DNA of 64,000 nt from Calliopsis andreniformis (lineage: Eukaryota > Arthropoda > Insecta > Hymenoptera > Andrenidae), in the NCBI RefSeq assembly GCF_051401765.1, contig NW_027480506.1:1054001-1118000 (forward strand), given 5' to 3'. Numbering within the stretch: the stretch's first letter is position 1; each line of letters opens with the position of its first letter. The notes under the pieces are model-generated. The model had not been told where the DNA came from. It was given only the letters and a program-made list of their open reading frames with translations, and ran no database searches. Below, piece after piece: positions 24,801 through 39,482 of the stretch. The position numbers and the translations under genes are program-made.

Positions 24801-27719
24801 AGTATTGAGGATTGAGGATTGAGGATTGAGTGTTGAGTGCTGAAGATTGAGTATGAGGGTTGAAGACTGACGATCGAGGATAGAGGATTGAGGATTGAGG
24901 ATTGAGGATTAAGGATTGAAGACTGAGGATTGAGGATTGAGGATGAGGGCTGAGGGTTGAGGATTGAGGTTTGAGGACTGAGGACTGAGGATCGAGGATT
25001 GAGAGTTGAGGATTGAGGACTGAGGATTGAAGATTGAGGATTGGGTATTGAGGATCGAAGAATGAGGGTTGATGATTGAGGATTGAAGATTGAGTATTGA
25101 GGATTGAAGACTGACGATTGAGGATTGAGGATTGAGGATTGAGGATTGAAGATTGAGGATTGGGTATCGCGGATTGAACATTGAGGATTGAGGATTGAGG
25201 ATTGAGGATTGAGGATTGAGGACTGAAGATTGTATATTGATGATTGAAGATTGGGAATTGAGGATTGAGTGTTGTGGATTGAGGACGAGGACTGAGGTTT
25301 GAGTATTGATGTTTGAGGTCTGAGGATTGAGGATTGAGGATTGAGAATTGAGGATTGAGGATTGAGGATTGAAGATTGAGGATTGAGTATTGAGGATTGA
25401 ATATTGAGGATTGAGGATTGAGGATTGAGGATTGAGTATTGAAGATTGAGGATTGATGATTGAGGATTGAGGATTGAGGATTGTGGATTGAGAATTGAGG
25501 ATTGAGGACTGAAGATTGTATATTGATGATTGAAGATTGAGGATTGAGGATTGAGTGTTGTGGATTGAGGACGAGGACTGAGGGTTGAGTATTGATGTCT
25601 GAGGTCTGAGGATTGAGGATTGAGGATTGAGAATTGAGGATTGAGGATTGAGTATTGAGGGTTGAAGATTGAGGATTGTGGATTGAGTATTGAGGATTGA
25701 GGACTGAAGATTGTATATTGATGATTGAAGATTGAGGATTGAGGATTGAGTGTTGTGGATTAATGACGAGGACTGAGGGTTGAGTATTGATGTCTGATGT
25801 CTGAGGATTGAGGATTGAGGATTGAGAATTGAGGATTGAGGATTGAGAATTGAGGATTGAGGATTGAGTACTGAGGATTGAGGATTGAGTATTGAGGATT
25901 GAATATTGAGGATTGAGGATTGAGGATTGAGGATTGAGAATGAGGGCTGTGGGTTGAGGATTCATGTTTGGGTATAGAATCCTGAGAATTCAGGATATTT
26001 TATTGAGCATTGAGAATTGAGGATTGATGATTGAGTATTGAGGATTGAGGATTGAGGATTGAGGATTGAGGATTGAGTATTGAAGATTGAGGATTGATGA
26101 TTGAGTATTGAGGATTGAGGATTGAGGATTGAGAATTGAGGATTGAGGACTGAAGATTGTATATTGATGATTGAAGATTGAGGATTGAGGATTGAGTGTT
26201 GTGGATTGAGGACGAGGACTGAGGGTTGAGTATTGATGTCTGAGGTCTGAGGATTGAGGATTGAGGATTGAGAATTGAGGATTGAGGATTGAGTATTGAG
26301 GGTTGAAGATTGAGGATTGTGGATTGAGGATTGAGGATTGAGGACTGAAGATTGTATATTGATGATTGAAGATTGAGGATTGAGGATTGAGTGTTGTGGA
26401 TTGAGGACGAGGACTGAGGGTTTAGTATTGGTGTCTGATGTCTTAGGATTGAGGATTGAGGATTGAGAATTGAGGATTGAGGATTGAGAATTGAGGATTG
26501 AGGATTGAGGACTGAGGATTGAGGATTGAGTATTGAGGATTGAATATTGAGGATTGAGGATTGAGGATTGAGAATGAGGGCTGTGGGTTGATGATTCATG
26601 TTTGAGTATAGAATCCTGAGAATTCAGGATATTCTATTGAGCATTGAGAATTGAGGATTGATGATTGAGTATTGAGGGTTGAGGATTGAGGATTGAAGAT
26701 TGAGTACTGAGGATTGAAGATTGAGGATTGAGGATTGAGTATTGAGGATCGAGGATCGAGGATTGAGGATTGAGGATTGAGGATTGACGCTTGAGGATTG
26801 AGGTTTGAGGATGGAGGATTGAAGAGTGAGGACTGAGTGTTGGGGTTTGAGTGTTGAGAGTAGACGTTTGAGGATTGAGGTTTGATTATTGAATATTGTG
26901 AATTGAGTGAGGAACCATGAGAATTCAGGATATTCTATAGAATATTGGGAATTGAGGATTGATGGTTGAGTATTGAGGATTGATGGTTTGGGTTGGGGAT
27001 TGAGGGTTGTGGATTGAGGACGAGGACTGAGGGTTGAGTATTGATGTTTGAGGTCTGAGGATTGAGGATTGAGGATTGTGAATAGAGGATTGAGGATTGA
27101 GGATTGAAGATTGAGGATAGGGTATTGAGGTTTGAAAAATGAGGATTCAGGATTGAGGATTGAGTATTGAGTATCGAAGATTGAGTATTGAGGATTGAGG
27201 ATTGAGGATTGAGTGTTGAGTGCCGAAGATTGTGTATTGAGGGTTGAAGACAGACGATTGAGGATTGAGAATTGAGGATTGAGGATTGAAGATTGAGGAT
27301 TGAGGATTGTGGATTAAGGATTGAATATTGACGATTAAGGATTGAGGATTGAGTACTGAGGATTGAAGATTGAGGACTGAGGATTGAGGATTGAGTATTG
27401 AGGATTGAGGATTGAGGATTGAGGATTGAAGGTTGAGTCTTGAGGATTGAAGATTGAGGATTGAGGATTGAGGATTGAGGATTGAGGTTTGAGGATTGAG
27501 GATTGAAGATCGAGGGTTGATGATTGAGGATTGAGTATTGAGGATTGTGGATTGAGGATTGAGGATTGAAGGTTGAGTATTGAGGATTGAAGATTGAGGA
27601 TTGAGGAATGAGGATTGAGGATTGAGGATGAGGGCTGAAGGTTGAGGATTGAGGTTTGAGGACTGAGGACTGAGGATTGAGGTTTGAGAAGTGAGGATTG
27701 AGGATTCAGGATTGAGGAT
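18891..27719 (+). repeat. HOR1 copy 2 (8829 bp, full length)
   Basis: This is the full-length unit of the main array, bounded by TGAGGACTGA at 18891 and again at 27720. Landmark A EcoRI sites are at 19158, 19799, 20426, 24202, 25986 and 26620. Palindromes are at 20736, 24547 and 26930. The rare variant TTAATGACGA at 25760 has exact partners at 16931 and 34589, which confirms the 8829-bp period on both sides. Sequence markers place copies 2 and 3 closer to each other than to copy 1. Confidence 0.93.
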
Positions 27720-30700
27720 TGAGGACTGAAGATTGTATATTGATGATTGAAGATTGGGAATTGAGGATTGAGTGTTGTGGATTGAGGACGAGGACTGAGG
27801 TTTGAGTATTGATGTTTGAGGTCTGAGGATTGAGGATTGAGGATTGAGAATTGAGGATTGAGGATTGAGGATTGAAGATTGAGGATTGAGTATTGAGGAT
27901 TGAATATTGAGGATTGAGGATTGAGGATTGAGGATTGAGAATGAGGGCTGAGGGTTGAGGATTCAGGTTCGAGTATAGAATCCTGAGAATTCAGGATATT
28001 CTATTGAGCATTGAGAATTGAGTATTGATGGTTGAGTATTGAGGATTGAGGATTGAGGATTGAGGATTGAGGATTGAGTATTGAAGATTGAGGATTGATG
28101 ATTGAGGATTGAGGATTGAGGATTGAGGATTGAGAATTGAGGATTGAGGACTGAAGATTGTATATTGATGATTGAAGATTGAGGATTGAGGATTGAGTGT
28201 TGTGGATTGAGGACGAGGACTGAGGGTTGAGTATTGATGTCTGAGGTCTGAGGATTGAGGATTGAGGATTGAGAATTGAGGATTGAGGATTGAGTATTGA
28301 GGGTTGAAGATTGAGGATTGTGGATTGAGGATTGAGGATTGAGGACTGAAGATTGTATATTGATGATTGCAGATTGAGGATTGAGGATTGAGTGTTGTGG
28401 ATTGAGGACGAGGACTGAGGGTTGAGTATTGATGTCTGATGTCTGAGGATTGAGGATTGAGGATTGAGAATTGAGGATTGAGGATTGAGAATTGAGAATT
28501 GAGGATTGAGGACTGAGGATTGAGGATTGAGTATTGAGGATTGAATATTGAGGATTGAGGATTGAGGGTTGAGGATTGAGAATGAGGGCTGTGGGTTGAG
28601 GATTCATGTTTGGGTATAGAATCCTGAGAATTCAGGATATTCTATTGAGCATTGAGAATTGAGGATTGATGATTGAGTATTGAGGATTGAGGATTGAGGA
28701 TTGAGGATTGAGTATTGAAGATTGAGGATTGATGATTGAGTATTGAGGATTGAGGATTGAGGATTGAGAATTGAGGATTGAGGACTGAAGATTGTATATT
28801 GATGATTGAAGATTGAGGATTGAGGATTGAGTGTTGTGGATTGAGGACGAGGACTGAGGGTTGAGTATTGATGTCTGAGGTCTGAGGATTGAGGATTGAG
28901 GATTGAGAATTGAGGATTGAGGATTGAGTATTGAGGGTTGAAGATTGAGGATTGTGGATTGAGGATTGAGGATTGAGGACTGAAGATTGTATATTGATGA
29001 TTGAAGATTGAGGATTGAGGATTGAGTGTTGTGGATTGAGGACGAGGACTGAGGGTTTAGTATTGATGTCTGATGTCTTAGGATTGAGGATTGAGGATTG
29101 AGAATTGAGGATTGAGGATTGAGAATTGAGGATTGAGGATTGAGGACTGAGGATTGAGGATTGAGTATTGAGGATTGAATATTGAGGATTGAGGATTGAG
29201 GATTGAGAATGAGGGCTGTGGGTTGAGGATTCATGTTTGAGTATAGAATCCTGAGAATTCAGGATATTCTATTGAGCATTGAGAATTGAGGATTGATGAT
29301 TGAGTATTGAGGGTTGAGGATTGAGGATTGAAGATTGAGTACTGAGGATTGAAGATTGAGGATTGAGGATTGAGTATTGAGGATCGAGGATCGAGGATTG
29401 AGGATTGAGGATTGAGGATTGACGCTTGAGGATTGAGGTTTGAGGATGGAGGATTGAAGAGTGAGGACTGAGTGTTGGGGTTTGAGTGTTGAGAGTAGAC
29501 GTTTGAGGATTGAGGTTTGATTACTGAATATTGTGAATTGAGTGAGGAACCATGAGAATTCAGGATATTCTATAGAATATTGAGAATTGAGGATTGATGG
29601 TTGAGTATTGAGGATTGATGGTTTGGGTTGGGGATTGAGGGTTGTGGATTGAGGACGAGGACTGAGGGTTGAGTATTGATGTTTGAGGTCTGAGGATTGA
29701 GGATTGAGGATTGTGAATAGAGGATTGAGGATTGAGGATTGAAGATTGAGGATAGGGTATTGAGGATTGAAAAATGAGGATTCAGGATTGAGGATTGAGT
29801 ATTGAGTATCGAAGATTGAGTATTGAGGATTGAGGATTGAGGATTGAGTGTTGAGTGCCGAAGATTGTGTATTGAGGGTTGAAGACAGACGATTGAGGAT
29901 TGAGAATTGAGGATTGAGGATTGAAGATTGAGGATTGAGGATTGTGGATTAAGGATTGAATATTGACGATTAAGGATTGAGGATTGAGTACTGAGGATTG
30001 AAGATTGAGGACTGAGGATTGAGGATTGAGTATTGAGGATTGAGGATTGAGGATTGAGGATTGAAGGTTGAGTCGTGAGGATTGAAGATTGAGGATTGAG
30101 GATTGAGGATTGAGGATTGAGGTTTGAGGATTGAGGATTGAGTATTGAGGATTGAAGATTGAGTATTGAGGATTGAAGACTGACGATTGAGGACTGAGGA
30201 TTGAGGATTGAGTATTGAGGATTGAGGATTGAGGATTGAGCATTGAGGATTGAGGATGGAGGATTGATGGTTGAGTATTGAGGATTGATGGTTGAGGGTT
30301 GTGTGTTGAATATTGAGGATGGAGGATCGAGGTTTGAGGATTGAGGATTGAGGATAGAGGACTGAGGACTGAGGATTGATAATGGAGCATTGAGGATTGA
30401 AGATTGAGGACTGGGGAATGAGGATTGAAGATTGAGGATTAAGGATTGAGGATTGTGGATTGAGGATCTAGGATTGGAGATTGATTATTGAGGATTGAAG
30501 ATTGAGGATTGAGGATTGACAATTGAGGATTGAGGATTGATAATTGAGAATTGAGGATGAGGACTGATGGTTGAGGATTGAGGTTATAGGAATGAGGATT
30601 GAGGATTGAGGATTGAGGATTGAGTATTGAGGATTGAGGATTGAGGATTGAGGATTGAAGATTGAGTCTTGAGGATTGAGGATTGAGGATTGAGGATTGA

Positions 30701-33700
30701 GAATTGAGGATTGAGGACTGAAGATTGTATATTGATGATTGAAGATTGAGGATTGAGGATTGAGTGTTGTGGATTGAGGACGAGGACTGAGGATTGAGTA
30801 TTGATGTCTGAGGTCTGAGGATTGAGGATTGAGGATTGAGAATTGAGGATTGAGGATTGACTATTGAGGATTGAAGATTGAGGATTGTGGATTGAGGATT
30901 GAGGATTGAGGACTGAAGATTGTATATTGATGATTGAAGATTGAGGATTGAGGATTGAGTGTTGTGGATTGAGGACGAGGACTGAGGGTTGAGTATTGAT
31001 GTCTGAGGCCTGAGGATTGAGGATTGAGGATTGAGAATTGAGGATTGAGGATTGAGTATTGAGGATTGAAGATTGAGGATTGAAGATTGAGGATTGAGGA
31101 ATGAGTATTGAGGATTGAGGATGAGGGCTGAGGGTTGAGGATTGAGGTTTGAGGACTGAGGACTGAGGATTGAGGGTTGAGAAGTGAGGATTGAGGATTC
31201 AGGATTGAAGGTTTAGGATTGGGTATTGAGGATTGAAGAGTGAGGATTGAGGATTGAGGATTGAGGATTGAAGGTTGAGGATTGAGTACTGAGGATTGTG
31301 GGTTGAGGATTGAGGATTGAGGATTGACGCTTGGGGATTGAGGGTTGAGGATGGAGGATTGATGGTTGAGGGTTGTGTGTTGAATATTGAGGATGGAGGA
31401 TTGAGGTTTGAGGTTTGAGGATTGCGGATAGAGGACTGAGGACTGAGGATTGAGGATGGAGCATTGAGGATTGAACATTGAGGACTGGGGAATGAGGATT
31501 GAAGATTGAGGATTAAGGACTGAGGATTGTGGATTGAGGATCTAGGATTGGAGATTGATTATTGAGGATTGAAGATTCAGGATTGAGGATTGACAATTGA
31601 GGATTGAGGATTGATAATTGAGAATTGAGGATGAGGACTGGGGGTTGAGGGTTGAGGTTATAGGAATGAGGATTGAGGATTGTGGATTGAGGATTGAGGA
31701 TTGAGGATTGAGGGTTGAGGATTGAGGATTGGGGATTGAGGATTGAGGATTGAGGTTTGAGGACTGAGGACTGAGGATTGAGGATTGAGGATTGAGGATT
31801 GAAGATTGAGTATTGAGGATTGAGGATTGAGGATTGAGGATTGAAGATTGAGTCTTGAGGATTGAAGATTGGGGATTGAGGATTGAGGATTGAGGATTGA
31901 GGTTTGAGGATTGAGGATTGAAGACCGAGGGTTGATGATTGAGGATTGAGTATTCAGGATTGAGGATTGAGGATTGAGGATTGAAGGTTGAGTATTGAGG
32001 ATTGAAGATTGAGGATTGAGGAATGAGGATTGAGGATTGAGGATTGAGGATTGAGGTTTGAGGATGGAGGATTGATGGTTGAGTATTGAGGATTGATGGT
32101 TGAGGGTTGTGTGTTGAATATTGAGGATGGAGGATCGAGGTTTGAGGATTGAGGATTGAGGATAGAGGACTGAGGATTGAGGATTGAGGATGGAGCATTG
32201 AGGATTGAAGATTGAGGACTGGGGAATGAGGATTGAATATTGAGGATTAAGGATTGAGGATTCTGGAATGAGGATCTAAGATTGGAGATTGACTATTGAG
32301 GATTGAAGATTGAGGATTGAGGATTGACAATTGAGGATTGAGGATCGATAATTGAGAATTGAGGATGAGGACTGAGGGTTGAGGATTGAGGTTATAGGAA
32401 GGAGGATTGAGGATTGAGGATTGAGGATTGAGTATTGAGGATTGAGGATTGAGGATTGAGGATTGAAGATTGAGTCTTGAGGATTGAGGATTGAGGATTG
32501 AGGATTGAGAATTGAGGATTGAGGATTGAGGATTGAGAATTGAGGATTGAGGACTGAAGATTGTATATTGATGATTGAAGATTGAGGATTGAGGATTGAG
32601 TGTTGTGGATTGAGGACGAGGACTGAGGGTTGAGTATTGATGTCTGAGGTCTGAGGATTGAGGATTGAGGATTGAGAATTGAGGATTGAGGATTGAGTAT
32701 TGAGGGTTGAAGATTGAGGATTGTGGATTGAGGATTGAGGATTGAGTACTGAAGATTGTATATTGATGATTGCAGATTGAGGATTGAGGATTGAGTGTTG
32801 TGGATTGAGGACGAGGACTGAGGGTTGAGTATTGATGTCTGATGTCTGAGGATTGAGGATTGAGGATTGAGAATTGAGGATTGAGGATTGAGAATTGAGA
32901 ATTGAGGATTGAGGACTGAGGATTGAGGATTGAGTATTGAGGATTGAATATTGAGGATTGAGGATTGAGGGTTGAGGATTGAGAATGAGGGCTGTGGGTT
33001 GAGGATTCATGTTTGAGTATAGAATCCTGAGAATTCAGGATATTCTATTGAGCATTGAGAATTGAGGATTGATGATTGAGTATTGAGGATTGAGGATTGA
33101 GGATTGAGGATTGAGGATTCAGTATTGAAGATTGAGGATTGATGATTGAGGATTGAGGATTGAGGATTGAGGATTGAGAATTGAGGATTGAGGACTGAAG
33201 ATTGTATATTGATGATTGAAGATTGAGGATTGAGGATTGAGTGTTGTGGATTGAGGTAGGAGGATTGAAGAGAGAGGACTGAGTGTTGGGGTTTGAGTGT
33301 TGAGAGTAGATGTTTGAGGATTGAGGTTTGATTATTGAATATTGTGAATTGAGTGAGGAACCATGAGAATTCAGGATATTCTATAGAATATTGAGAATTG
33401 AGGATTGATGGTTGAGTATTGAGGATTGATGGTTTGGGTTGGGGATTGAGGGTTGTGGATTGAGGACGAGGACTGAGGGTTGAGTATTGATGTTTGAGGT
33501 CTGAGGATTGAGGATTGAGGATTGTGAATAGAGGATTGAGGATTGAGGATTGAAGATTGAGGATAGGGCATTGAGGATTGAAAAATGAGGATTCAGGATT
33601 GAGGATTGAGTATTGAGTATTGAAGATTGAGTATTGAGGATTGAGGATTGAGGATTGAGTGTTGAGTGCTGAAGATTGAGTATGAGGGTTGAAGACTGAC

Positions 33701-34655
33701 GATCGAGGATAGAGGATTGAGGATTGAGGATTGAGGATTAAGGATTGAAGACTGAGGATTGAGGATTGAGGATGAGGGCTGAGGGTTGAGGATTGAGGTT
33801 TGAGGACTGAGGACTGAGGATCGAGGATTGAGAGTTGAGGATTGAGGACTGAGGATTGAAGATTGAGGATTGGGTATTGAGGATCGAAGAATGAGGGTTG
33901 ATGATTGAGGATTGAAGATTGAGTATTGAGGATTGAAGACTGACGATTGAGGATTGAGGATTGAGGATTGAGGATTGAAGATTGAGGATTGGGTATCGCG
34001 GATTGAACATTGAGGATTGAGGATTGAGGATTGAGGATTGAGGATTGAGGACTGAAGATTGTATATTGATGATTGAAGGTTGGGAATTGAGGATTGAGTG
34101 TTGTGGATTGAGGACGAGGACTGAGGTTTGAGTATTGATGTTTGAGGTCTGAGGATTGAGGATTGAGGATTGAGAATTGAGGATTGAGGATTGAGGATTG
34201 AAGATTGAGGATTGAGTATTGAGGATTGAATATTGAGGATTGAGGATTGAGGATTGAGGATTGAGTATTGAAGATTGAGGATTGATGATTGAGGATTGAG
34301 GATTGAGGATTGTGGATTGAGAATTGAGGATTGAGGACTGAAGATTGTATATTGATGATTGAAGATTGAGGATTGAGGATTGAGTGTTGTGGATTGAGGA
34401 CGAGGACTGAGGGTTGAGTATTGATGTCTGAGGTCTGAGGATTGAGGATTGAGGATTGAGAATTGAGGATTGAGGATTGAGTATTGAGGGTTGAAGATTG
34501 AGGATTGTGGATTGAGTATTGAGGATTGAGGACTGAAGATTGTATATTGATGATTGAAGATTGAGGATTGAGGATTGAGTGTTGTGGATTAATGACGAGG
34601 ACCGAGGGTTGAGTATTGATGTCTGATGTCTGAGGATTGAGGATTGAGGATTGAG
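27720..34655 (+). repeat. HOR1 copy 3 (truncated, about 6.9 kb)
   Basis: It matches copy 2 at a constant shift of 8829 bp from 27720 to about 34655: landmark A at 27987, 28628, 29255 and 33031, palindromes at 29565 and 33376, and TTAATGACGA at 34589. Beyond about 34655 it diverges into a run with GATTGACGCTTGAGG, while copy 2 at 25826 onward continues with GAGAATTGAGG. About 1.9 kb of the unit is therefore missing at its right end. Confidence 0.9.
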
Positions 34656-35639
34656 GATTGAGGATTGACGCTTGAGGATTGAGGTTTGAGGATGGCCGAT
34701 TGAAGAGAGAGGACTGAGTGTTGGGTTTTGAGTGTTGAGAGTAGATGTTTGAGGATTGAGGTTTGATTATTGAATATTGTGAATTGAGTGAGGAACCATG
34801 AGAATTCAGGATATTCTATAGAATATTGAGAATTGAGGATTGATGGTTGAGTATTGAGGATTGATGGTTTGGGTTGGGGATTGAGGGTTGTGGATTGAGG
34901 ACGAGGACTGAGGGTTGAGTATTGATGTTTGAGGTCTGAGGATTGAGGATTGAGGATTGTGAATAGAGGATTGAGGATTGAGGATTGAAGATTGAGGATA
35001 GGTTATTGAGGATTGAAAAATGAGGATTCAGGATTGAGGATTGAGTATTGAGTATCGAAGATTGAGTATTGAGGATTGAGGATTGGGGATTGAGTGTTGA
35101 GTGCCGAAGATTGAGTATTGAGGGTTGAAGACTGACGACTGAGGATTGAGGATTGAGGATTGAGGATTGAGGATTGAGGATTGAACACTGAGGATTGAGG
35201 ATTGAGGATGAGGGCTGAGGGTTGAGGATTGAGGTTTGAGGACTGAGGACTGAGGACTGAGGATCGAGGATAGAGAGTTGAGGATTGAGGACAGAGGATT
35301 GAAGATTGAGGATTGGGTATTGAGGATTGGAGAACGAGGATTGAGGATTGAGGATTGAGGATTGAGGATTGAAGATTGAGTACTGAGGATTGAAGACTGA
35401 CGATTGAGGACTGAGGATTGAGGATTGAGTATTGAGGATTGAGGATTGAGGATTGAGGATTGAGGATTGAGGATGGAGGATTGATGGTTGAGTATTGAGG
35501 ATTGATGGTTGAGCGTTGTGTGTTGAATATTGAGGATGGAGGATCGAGGGTTGAGGATTGAGGATTGAGGATAGAGGACTGACGACTGAGGATTGAGGAT
35601 GGAGCATTGAGGATTGAAGATTGAGGACTGGGGAATGAG
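34656..35639 (+). repeat. Mosaic region, first block with landmark B
   Basis: After the end of HOR1 copy 3 the array continues with GATTGACGCTTGAGG and a landmark B (palindrome 34811-34826). About 34640-35460 matches about 43674-44490 at a shift of 9034 bp (palindromes 34811/43845), so the two ends of the mosaic region carry related blocks. No gene is seen. Confidence 0.75.
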
Positions 35640-37266
35640 GATTGAATATTGAGGATTAAGGATTGAGGATTGTGTATTGAGGATCTCGGATTGGAGATTG
35701 ATTATTGAGGATTGAAGATTGAGGATTGAGGATTGACAATTGAGGATTGAGGATTGATAATTGAGAATTGAGGATGAGGACTGAGGTTTGAGGATTGAGG
35801 TTATAGGAATGAGGATTGAGGATTGAGGACTGAGGATTGAGGATTGAGGATTGAGGATTGAGGGTTGAGGATTGTGGATTAAGGATTGAATATTGACGAT
35901 TAAGGATTGAGGATTGAGTACTGAGGATTGAAGATTGAGGACTGAGGATTGAGGATTGAGTATTGAGGATTGAGGATTGAGGATTGAGGATTGAAGATTG
36001 AGTCTTGAGGATTGAAGATTGGGGATTGAGGATTGAGGATTGAGTATTGAGGTTTGAGGATTGAGGATTGAAGATCGAGGGTTGATGATTGAGGATTGAG
36101 TATTCAGGATTGAGGATTGAGGATTGAGGATTGAAGGTTGAGTATTGAGGATTGAAGATTGAGGATTGAGGTATGAGGATTGAGGATTGAGGATTGAGGA
36201 TTGAGGTTTGAGGATGGAGGATTGATGGTTGAGTATTGAGGATTGATGGTTGAGGGTTGTGTGTTGAATATTGAGGATGGAGGATCGAGGTTTGAGGATT
36301 GAGGATTGAGGATAGAGGACTGAGGACTGAGGATTGAGGATGGAGCATTGAGGATTGAAGATTGAGGACTGCGGAATGAGGATTGAATATTGAGGATTAA
36401 GGATTGAGGATTCTGGATTGAGGATCTAAGATTGGAGATTGACTATTGAGGATTGAAGATTGAGGATTGAGGATTGACAATTGAGGATTGAGGATCGATA
36501 ATTGAGAATTGAGGATGAGGACTGAGGGTTGAGGATTGAGGTTATAGGAATGAGGATTGAGGATTGAGGATTGAGGATTGAGTATTGAGGATTGAGGATT
36601 GAGGATTGAGGATTGAAGATTGAGTCTTGAGGATTGAGGATTGAGGATTGAGGATTGAGAATTGAGGATTGAGGACTGAAGATTGTATATTGATGATTGA
36701 AGATTGAGGATTGAGGATTGAGTGTTGTGGATTGAGGACGAGGACTGAGGATTGAGTATTGATGTCTGAGGTCTGAGGATTGAGGATTGAGGATTGAGAA
36801 TTGAGGATTGAGGATTGAATATTGAGGATTGAAGATTGAGGATTGTGGATTGAGGATTGAGGATTGAGGAATGAGTATTGAGGATTGAGGATGAGGGCTG
36901 ACGGTTGAGGATTGAGGTTTGAGGACTGAGGACTGAGGATTGAGGGTTGAGAAGTGGGGATTGAGGATTCAGGATTGAAGGTTTAGGATTGGGTATTGAG
37001 GATTGAAGAGTGAGGATTGAGGATTGAGGATTGAGGATTGAAGGTTGAGGATTGAGTACTGAGGATTGTGGGTTGAGGATTGAGGATTGAGGATTGACGC
37101 TTGGGGATTGAGGGTTGAGGATGGAGGATTGATGGTTGAGGGTTGTGTGTTGAATATTGAGGATGGAGGATTGAGGTTTGAGGTTTGAGGATTGCGGATA
37201 GAGGACTGAGGACTGAGGATTGAGGATGGAGCATTGAGGATTGAACATTGAGGACTGGGGAATGAG
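35640..37266 (+). repeat. Mosaic region, 1.63-kb tandem unit, copy 1
   Basis: It repeats downstream at a shift of 1627 bp: AGGATCTAAG 36421/38048, GTTATAGGAA 36541/38168, AGTGTTGTGG 36721/38348. Near 36867 the shift jumps to about 1815 bp, so this copy lacks a block of about 188 bp that copy 2 has. About 35440-36860 also matches about 41767-43190 at a shift of 6327 bp. It has no landmark A or B. Confidence 0.82.
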
Positions 37267-39081
37267 GATTGAAGATTGAGGATTAAGGACTGAGGATTGT
37301 GGATTGAGGATCTAGGATTGGAGATTGATTATTGAGGATTGAAGATTCAGGATTGAGGATTGACAATTGAGGATTGAGGATTGATAATTGAGAATTGAGG
37401 ATGAGGACTGGGGGTTGAGGGTTGAGGTTATAGGAATGAGGATTGAGGATTGTGGATTGAGGATTGAGGATTGAGGATTGAGGATTGAGGGTTGAGGATT
37501 GAGGATTGGGGATTGAGGATTGAGGATTGAGGTTTGAGGACTGAGGACTGAGGATTGAGGATTGAGGATTGAGAATTGAAGATTGAGTATTGAGGATTGA
37601 GGATTGAGGATTGAGGATTGAAGATTGAGTCTTGAGGATTGAAGATTGGGGATTGAGGATTGAGGATTGAGGATTGAGGTTTGAGGATTGAGGATTGAAG
37701 ATCGAGGGTTGATGATTGAGGATTGAGTATTCAGGATTGAGGATTGAGGATTGAGGATTGAAGGTTGAGTATTGAGGATTGAAGATTGAGGATTGAGGAA
37801 TGAGGATTGAGGATTGAGGATTGAGGATTGAGGTTTGAGGATGGAGGATTGATGGTTGAGTATTGAGGATTGATGGTTGAGGGTTGTGTGTTGAATATTG
37901 AGGATGGAGGATCGAGGTTTGAGGATTGAGGATTGAGGATAGAGGACTGAGGACTGAGGATTGAGGATGGAGCATTGAGGATTGAAGATTGAGGACTGGG
38001 GAATGAGGATTGAATATTGAGGATTAAGGATTGAGGATTCTGGATTGAGGATCTAAGATTGGAGATTGACTATTGAGGATTGAAGATTGAGGATTGTGGA
38101 TTGACAATTGAGGATTGAGGATCGATAATTGAGAATTGAGGATGAGGACTGAGGGTTGAGGATTGAGGTTATAGGAATGAGGATTGAGGATTGAGGATTG
38201 AGGATTGAGTATTGAGGATTGAGGATTGAGGATTGAGGATTGAAGATTGAGTCTTGAGGATTGAGGATTGAGGATTGAGTATTGAGAATTGAGGATTGAG
38301 GACTGAAGATTGTATATTGATGATTGAAGATTGACGATTGAGGATTGAGTGTTGTGGATTGAGGACGAGGACTGAGGATTGAGTATTGATGTCTGAGGTC
38401 TGAGGATTGAGGATTGAGGATTGAGAATTGAGGATTGAGGATTGAGTATTGAGGATTGAAGATTGAGGATTGTGGATTGAGGATTGAGGATTGAGGACTG
38501 AAGATTGTATATTGATGATTGAAGATTGAGGATTGAGGATTGAGTGTTGTGGATAGAGGACGAGGACTGAGGGTTGAGTATTGATGTCTGAGGTCTGAGG
38601 ATTGAGGATTGAGGATTGAGAATTGAGGATTGAGGATTGAGTATTGAGGATTGAAGATTGAGGATTGAAGATTGAGGATTGAGGAATGAGTATTGAGGAT
38701 TGAGGATGAGGCCTGAGGGTTGAGGATTGAGGTTTGAGGACTGAGGACTGAGGATTGAGGGTTGAGAAGTGAGGATTGAGGATTCAGGATTGAAGGTTTA
38801 GGATTGGGTATTGAGGATTGAAGAGTGAGGATTGAGGATTGAGGATTGAGGATTGAAGATTGAGGATTGAGTACTGAGGATTGTGGGTTGAGGATTGAGG
38901 ATTGAGGATTGACGCTTGGGGATTGAGGGTTGAGGATGGAGGATTGATGGTTGAGGGTTGTGTGTTGAATATTGAGGATGGAGGATTGAGGTTTGAGGTT
39001 TGAGGATTGCGGATAGAGGACTGAGGACTGAGGATTGAGGAAGGAGCATTGAGGATTGAACATTGAGGACTGGGGAATGAG
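37267..39081 (+). repeat. Mosaic region, 1.82-kb tandem unit, copy 2
   Basis: This is the fuller version of the preceding unit, with the extra 188 bp present near 38480-38670. A third, partial copy follows at a shift of 1815 bp (GAGGATCTAG 37306/39121) and fades out near 39390. Close relatives lie in HOR1, for example about 31540-32200. Confidence 0.82.
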
Positions 39082-39482
39082 GATTGAAGATTGAGGATTA
39101 AGGACTGAGGATTGTGGATTGAGGATCTAGGATTGGAGATTGATTATTGAGGATTGAAGATTCAGGATTGAGGATTGACAATTGAGGATTGAGGATTGAT
39201 AATTGAGAATTGAGGATGAGGACTGGGGGTTGAGGGTTGAGGTTATAGGAATGAGGATTGAGGATTGTGGATTGAGGATTGAGGATTGAGGATTGAGGAT
39301 TGAGGATTGAGGATTGGGGATTGAGGATTGAGGATTGAGGTTTGAGGACTGAGGACTGAGGATTGAGAATTGAGGATTGAGGATTGAAGATTCAGTATTG
39401 TGGATTGAAGGTTGAGAATTGAGGATTGAGGATTGAAGTTTGAGTATTGAGGATTGAAGATTGAGGATTGAGGATTGTGGAT
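39082..39482 (+). repeat. Mosaic region, partial third copy of the 1.82-kb unit
   Basis: It matches copy 2 from about 39082 to 39390 at a shift of 1815 bp, then changes to runs such as GAAGATTCAGTATTGTGG that do not follow the parent unit. No gene or landmark is seen. Confidence 0.75.
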
